A model generated the notes under the pieces. It saw only the letters and a program-made list of their open reading frames with translations, was not told the origin of the DNA and did no database searches. The position numbers were made by a program, and so were the translations under genes. From Zancudomyces culisetae (lineage: Eukaryota; Kickxellomycota; Harpellomycetes; Harpellales; Legeriomycetaceae): 21,218 nt of DNA. Location: contig LSSK01000080.1 in the NCBI GenBank assembly GCA_001969505.1, positions 1 through 21,218 on the forward strand, in the 5' to 3' direction. Every line of letters starts with the position of its first letter. Position 1 is the stretch's first letter. This document shows, one piece after another, positions 18,088-21,218 of this stretch.

Positions 18088-18948
18088 GATTTCTTCAGCA
18101 CTCTTGTTTGTTTGTGTTGTGTCCTGTCTTATCAATTTCTTTTAAACTTGACCTACGAGTTCTTTTTGAGAGAGATTGAAGAGGTAGAATGTATATACAC
18201 TAAATTTACGCTTGTTTTGTGTAAACAGGTTTATAGAACACGCAAACTATATATTTAGAAAAGTGTATGCTTCTTTGCTTGTAACTTTTTCTTTTCCGTT
18301 TCTTGTCCCTTTCCCTCTTTGAATTGGCTTGTGGATTTGGATTTTTATTTGCTATTTTCCCTTGTCAAAAGACTCTAAAAAAAATTTTTTTCTATCCTGA
18401 TGGTGATCAAATTACATTCAAATACCATGAAAATTGCGCCTAACTGACTCACAAACAAAACAATCACTAGATTAAATCTGGGGGAGTTGTGTAAATCTTG
18501 TAATTGTTTGTATCTTATAAAAGAAAAAGCATTTCATTTCTGGTGCAAGTGCCCAGGTTTTTCATTAACCAACTCAAGCTGGTTATTGTAGAATGGATTG
18601 CATTATTATTTCAATTCAAAACTAATCTTAACACCTACTAAACATACAATACTCCATCTAGTATTATCCTCACAAAAACGGTTTCCTTATTCAGCCCTTA
18701 TCCGTCTTTTTATTTTTATCTTTTAATAGCGTAGCATGACAAAAACTTTTCTTACAAAGCGTGTTTTTAGTATATATAAAAACGTTTTAGTATTTTTGAA
18801 CTGGGATCCGAGTTAACATTAATATATACTAATAAATAAACTAAAAAGTATTGTTTACCCACAATGTGCTCTACTAGCAACATAAAAAAAAGATCAACAA
18901 AAAAATATATTAACATTATTGTGGAACCAAGTTTATTGTTCAAGTTTA
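18088..18948. other. intergenic region between the aquaglyceroporin and synthetase genes
   Basis: About 860 bases holding the synthetase promoter and the aquaglyceroporin 3' end. Besides the candidate Gcn4 site and AT-rich TATATA strings (for example near 18771) I see no gene. A CTGATGGTGATC string at about 18399 superficially resembles box C but has no matching partner. Confidence 0.6.
18445..18451. promoter_or_regulatory. candidate Gcn4 site (TGACTCA)
   Basis: A perfect TGACTCA, the consensus of Gcn4-type bZIP factors that induce amino-acid and some aminoacyl-tRNA synthetase genes on starvation. It is 358 bases upstream of the synthetase start codon. Placement beside a histidine-using gene is suggestive; a single 7-mer may be chance. 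Confidence 0.4.
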
Positions 18949-19857
18949 TCATACAACATTTTCTTGTTCGATATACTTGTTTGGTATAACCAAAACCTCA
19001 TAAATCAGATATCCTATGATTGCTCCAAAAATCGGTCCAACAATCGGAATCCAAAAATAGTAGTTGGAAGCCGAAAAAACCTGCGTTCCATACCCAGCAG
19101 CAAGCGTGAACAACCTTGGACCAAAATCACGTGCTGGGTTTAAAGCAAACCCTGTATTGTTTCCCGCACCCAAAGCAATAACAAAGAGCAGTATACCGAG
19201 CTCCATACAACCTTGGCTATTTGTTTTGTTGACTCGTTTGTCAGTAAACGATCTCCCAACCAGAACTAGCACCACAGTAAGCAGACATTCAGTCAAAAAG
19301 TTTCTAAGCACTGTATCTGGTGCTGCGGGATATGTAGCAAATATACCAGCTGTTGCCTTGTCACCTATTACCATTCGTTTTCCGCCATCAAATTGGTATA
19401 TTTTTGCATAGAACAGGTAGAAAGTAAGTGCCGCGCCTGAAAACCCACCCAACACCTGACAAAATATGTACCCCAGTACTCTTGCTAGGGGGAAATCGCC
19501 CAGAAATCCATTTGCTATTGTTACTGCGGGGTTTAAGTGCCCACCAGAAATTCCTGCGGATACATACAATCCCATGGACAGACCAGCACCCCAAGCAAAA
19601 GAAATCATTAATAGAACCAGATCGCTGAATTTAGGATCCAGCATTGTAGTTGCTATGGAACATGTTCCTAAAAACACAAAGATAAAGGTTCCAACAAACT
19701 CTGCGAGGTAAATACCATAATCACGGAACGGTTTTTGAAGGATATATACCAATTGATCCCACATTTTGATATTTCTGGCCCTGATTTCTTCTGCTGTTGC
19801 AACTCCCACACTGCCACTTGATGAGCCAGTATCATTGATTTCTATCTTTTCTGACAT
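18949..19857 (-). CDS. aquaglyceroporin (MIP family channel)
   Basis: 302 residues from the ATG at 19857; an in-frame TTG further upstream (19902) is ignored. The protein is a six-helix membrane channel for water, glycerol or similar small solutes. Visible signs: a short polar N-terminus (1-45), helix 1 with LAEFVGTFIFVFLGT (51-65), the first pore loop GGHLNPAV (106-112, NPA at 109-111), and the second loop FALNPARDFGPRLFT with NPA at 240-242. Asp244 directly after NPAR is the residue typical of glycerol-conducting members (GlpF type) rather than strict water channels. Both tails are short, unlike Fps1, which has long regulatory extensions, so this looks like a basic aquaglyceroporin and not an osmotically gated Fps1. 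CTG at 19189-19191 encodes a transmembrane Leu, consistent with the standard code. No intron is needed. Confidence 0.93.
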   Translation of the reverse strand: MSEKIEINDTGSSSGSVGVATAEEIRARNIKMWDQLVYILQKPFRDYGIYLAEFVGTFIFVFLGTCSIATTMLDPKFSDLVLLMISFAWGAGLSMGLYVSAGISGGHLNPAVTIANGFLGDFPLARVLGYIFCQVLGGFSGAALTFYLFYAKIYQFDGGKRMVIGDKATAGIFATYPAAPDTVLRNFLTECLLTVVLVLVGRSFTDKRVNKTNSQGCMELGILLFVIALGAGNNTGFALNPARDFGPRLFTLAAGYGTQVFSASNYYFWIPIVGPIFGAIIGYLIYEVLVIPNKYIEQENVV

Positions 19858-20267
19858 TTCTATTATGTATTTTTTGCTCAACCTCTTTTTTGTGTTAAAC
19901 AATTCTAATTTTTTGCTGTGGAATAATGTGTATCTCGTGAATTATAAGCCAAAGACGTCTATATGTTAGTAGTGTGCTTTTATTTTTTACGCTTAGAATC
20001 TTTTAAGAAAAATGGCGAAACTGTAGATGAGCTATCTATTAACTGAACCGCTAGGAAATAAAATCCTTTTTTACTTAGAGCAATAGCGATGACTTGTATA
20101 AAGCTGCTTATTTATACATTTTTAGACTATACACAGCAGTGCTCCCGTTTATTTTGTTTTTTAAATTAAAACTGGTGTGCAAGAGTATTCTGAATATGCG
20201 CTCCGAAGACTATGTATTTGTGGTTGATACAAAACGTAAATATATTTATCCACTTTGATGTTTATGA

Positions 20268-20277
20268 CCCCCCCCCC
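20268..20277. repeat. C10 homopolymer
   Basis: Ten consecutive C about 410 bases upstream of the aquaglyceroporin start codon. It is one of five such runs in the window. Confidence 0.9.
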
Positions 20278-20330
20278 TACATTTGCAGTCATCTTATCAA
20301 TCTACTGTTTACACCTACTTTTTTTAAAAA

Positions 20331-20513
20331 ATGTATATCAAGAAAAGTTGTTTGTTTGAGGCACTCTTTGAAATTCCAGCACGCTTTTCAAAGCACAATT
20401 CTGGTAGTAGAAAAAATCGAAATGCAGCAAAGAAAGCGCTTAGAGTCATCAATAAGCACAAAATCGAACAGCTAATTGACAAAATAAACCAATTCGTACA
20501 TCAAAAATACTAG
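20331..20513 (+). CDS. small basic ORF, hypothetical
   Basis: 60 codons from an ATG, encoding a Lys/Arg/Asn-rich, probably helical peptide (GSRKNRNAAKKALR near the centre, KIEQLIDKINQFVHQKY at the end). Composition is less AT-driven than neighbouring random ORFs, but another plus frame is also open across part of it. No family recognised. It would be divergent from the aquaglyceroporin gene. It could be a real small gene, a terminal exon or chance. Confidence 0.2.
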   Translation: MYIKKSCLFEALFEIPARFSKHNSGSRKNRNAAKKALRVINKHKIEQLIDKINQFVHQKY

Positions 20514-21218
20514 CTATACTAACATGTTTATTTTGAAAAAATTCTACTATTTATTAAGGAAGTTACATATACTAACAATTGTGACCAGCTTGCTAATAAA
20601 TATGTATACTGCACTTGATACCAACTGTGATATAATATATCAAAATACTACACAAGTACAGTCATGTAAATAAGGTGAATTTGTTGCCTTTGGCTAAAAC
20701 AGTTTGTCAGAACATCAAATACGGGTACCATCACGCCTCCATGTTGGTTTTATGATAATAAATATTTGTTTTGCCACAAATACTATACAAAGAACAGATA
20801 TTTATCAAGACAAGACTGTTTGATACTATACGAAGGTCTAGGTGAGGTGTAGTGTACAACCAACCAATCCTATAGAAATAACCAGGTTTTTTTATCTTGT
20901 AAATGGTTTTCTGGGGGCGGATTTTTGATTGCAAAAGGAAGGTTCACTAACTCTGAAATCTACTCAGATGATTGATGTGAATGCTTTAAAAGATTTGATC
21001 AGCGGGCTGGGAAATGGATTTAAAATGAATGTAAATTTGCTTGTTTTCAATTTTTTGAGATCTGACCCAAATAATGTGCTCCACACTCCTTTCCTTCTCT
21101 CTCTATTATATATACATATATATTATATGGGTTTATGTATACTTTCAATAGTCTTTTCACAGCACTGGTACACATACCTTTCAACTGTATTTTAAGTAAA
21201 ACAACACGGCTCCAGCTA

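Larger units (their letters stand above)
19858..21218. other. right-hand intergenic region, no confident gene
   Basis: The aquaglyceroporin promoter and about 1.3 kb of AT-rich DNA with a C10 run. A small basic ORF (20331-20513, plus) and a possible first exon at 20968-21030 (plus) are the only coding-like segments; neither is recognised. No tRNA is seen. Confidence 0.5.

Noticed and set aside
20715-20750. GTGATGG and CTGA on the minus strand, resembling snoRNA boxes C and D
   Set aside because: The spacing is under 30 bases and there is no terminal stem.

Overview
The window is AT-rich nuclear DNA from a yeast-like ascomycete. The evidence is compact single-ORF genes with a few short spliceosomal introns, a BFR1 coiled-coil gene, an Irc6/p34 adaptin-binding gene, and Asn/Gln/Asp-rich low-complexity tracts. 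CTG codons fall at conserved leucines of histidyl-tRNA synthetase (for example in the KILDG motif, codon at 17280-17282). This argues for the standard code and against the CUG-Ser or CUG-Ala yeasts. I cannot place the species further.

All seven confident genes are on the minus strand. From left to right they are: a UPF0014/FetB-like membrane protein (1786-2631); a three-exon Irc6/p34-like gene (3635-5132); a BFR1 homologue (5391-6872); a very large unrecognised helical and coiled-coil protein interrupted by a 574-base assembly gap (8172-12947); an unrecognised 597-residue basic protein, possibly mitochondrial (13196-14989); a two-exon histidyl-tRNA synthetase with an N-terminal WHEP domain (16368-18087); and an aquaglyceroporin (18949-19857). 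They do not form one pathway. They are ordinary single genes covering metal or ion transport, vesicle-adaptor assembly, mRNP/ER biology, translation and water/glycerol transport.

The long intergenic regions hold simple repeats, recurrent C/G homopolymers of 8-10 bases, a candidate Gcn4 site upstream of the synthetase gene, and a telomere-like (CNCTAA)5 array. About 95 bases beyond that array lies a cluster of nested inverted repeats that could be a structured RNA. No tRNA, rRNA, transposon or CRISPR was seen.

The most interesting points are two. First, the synthetase intron lies exactly between the WHEP module and the catalytic body and has a weak 5' splice site, so the unspliced message would encode a 69-residue WHEP-only peptide. 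Second, the region 15882-16187 pairs a TTAGGG-type array with a possible noncoding RNA. Both are inferences from sequence alone.
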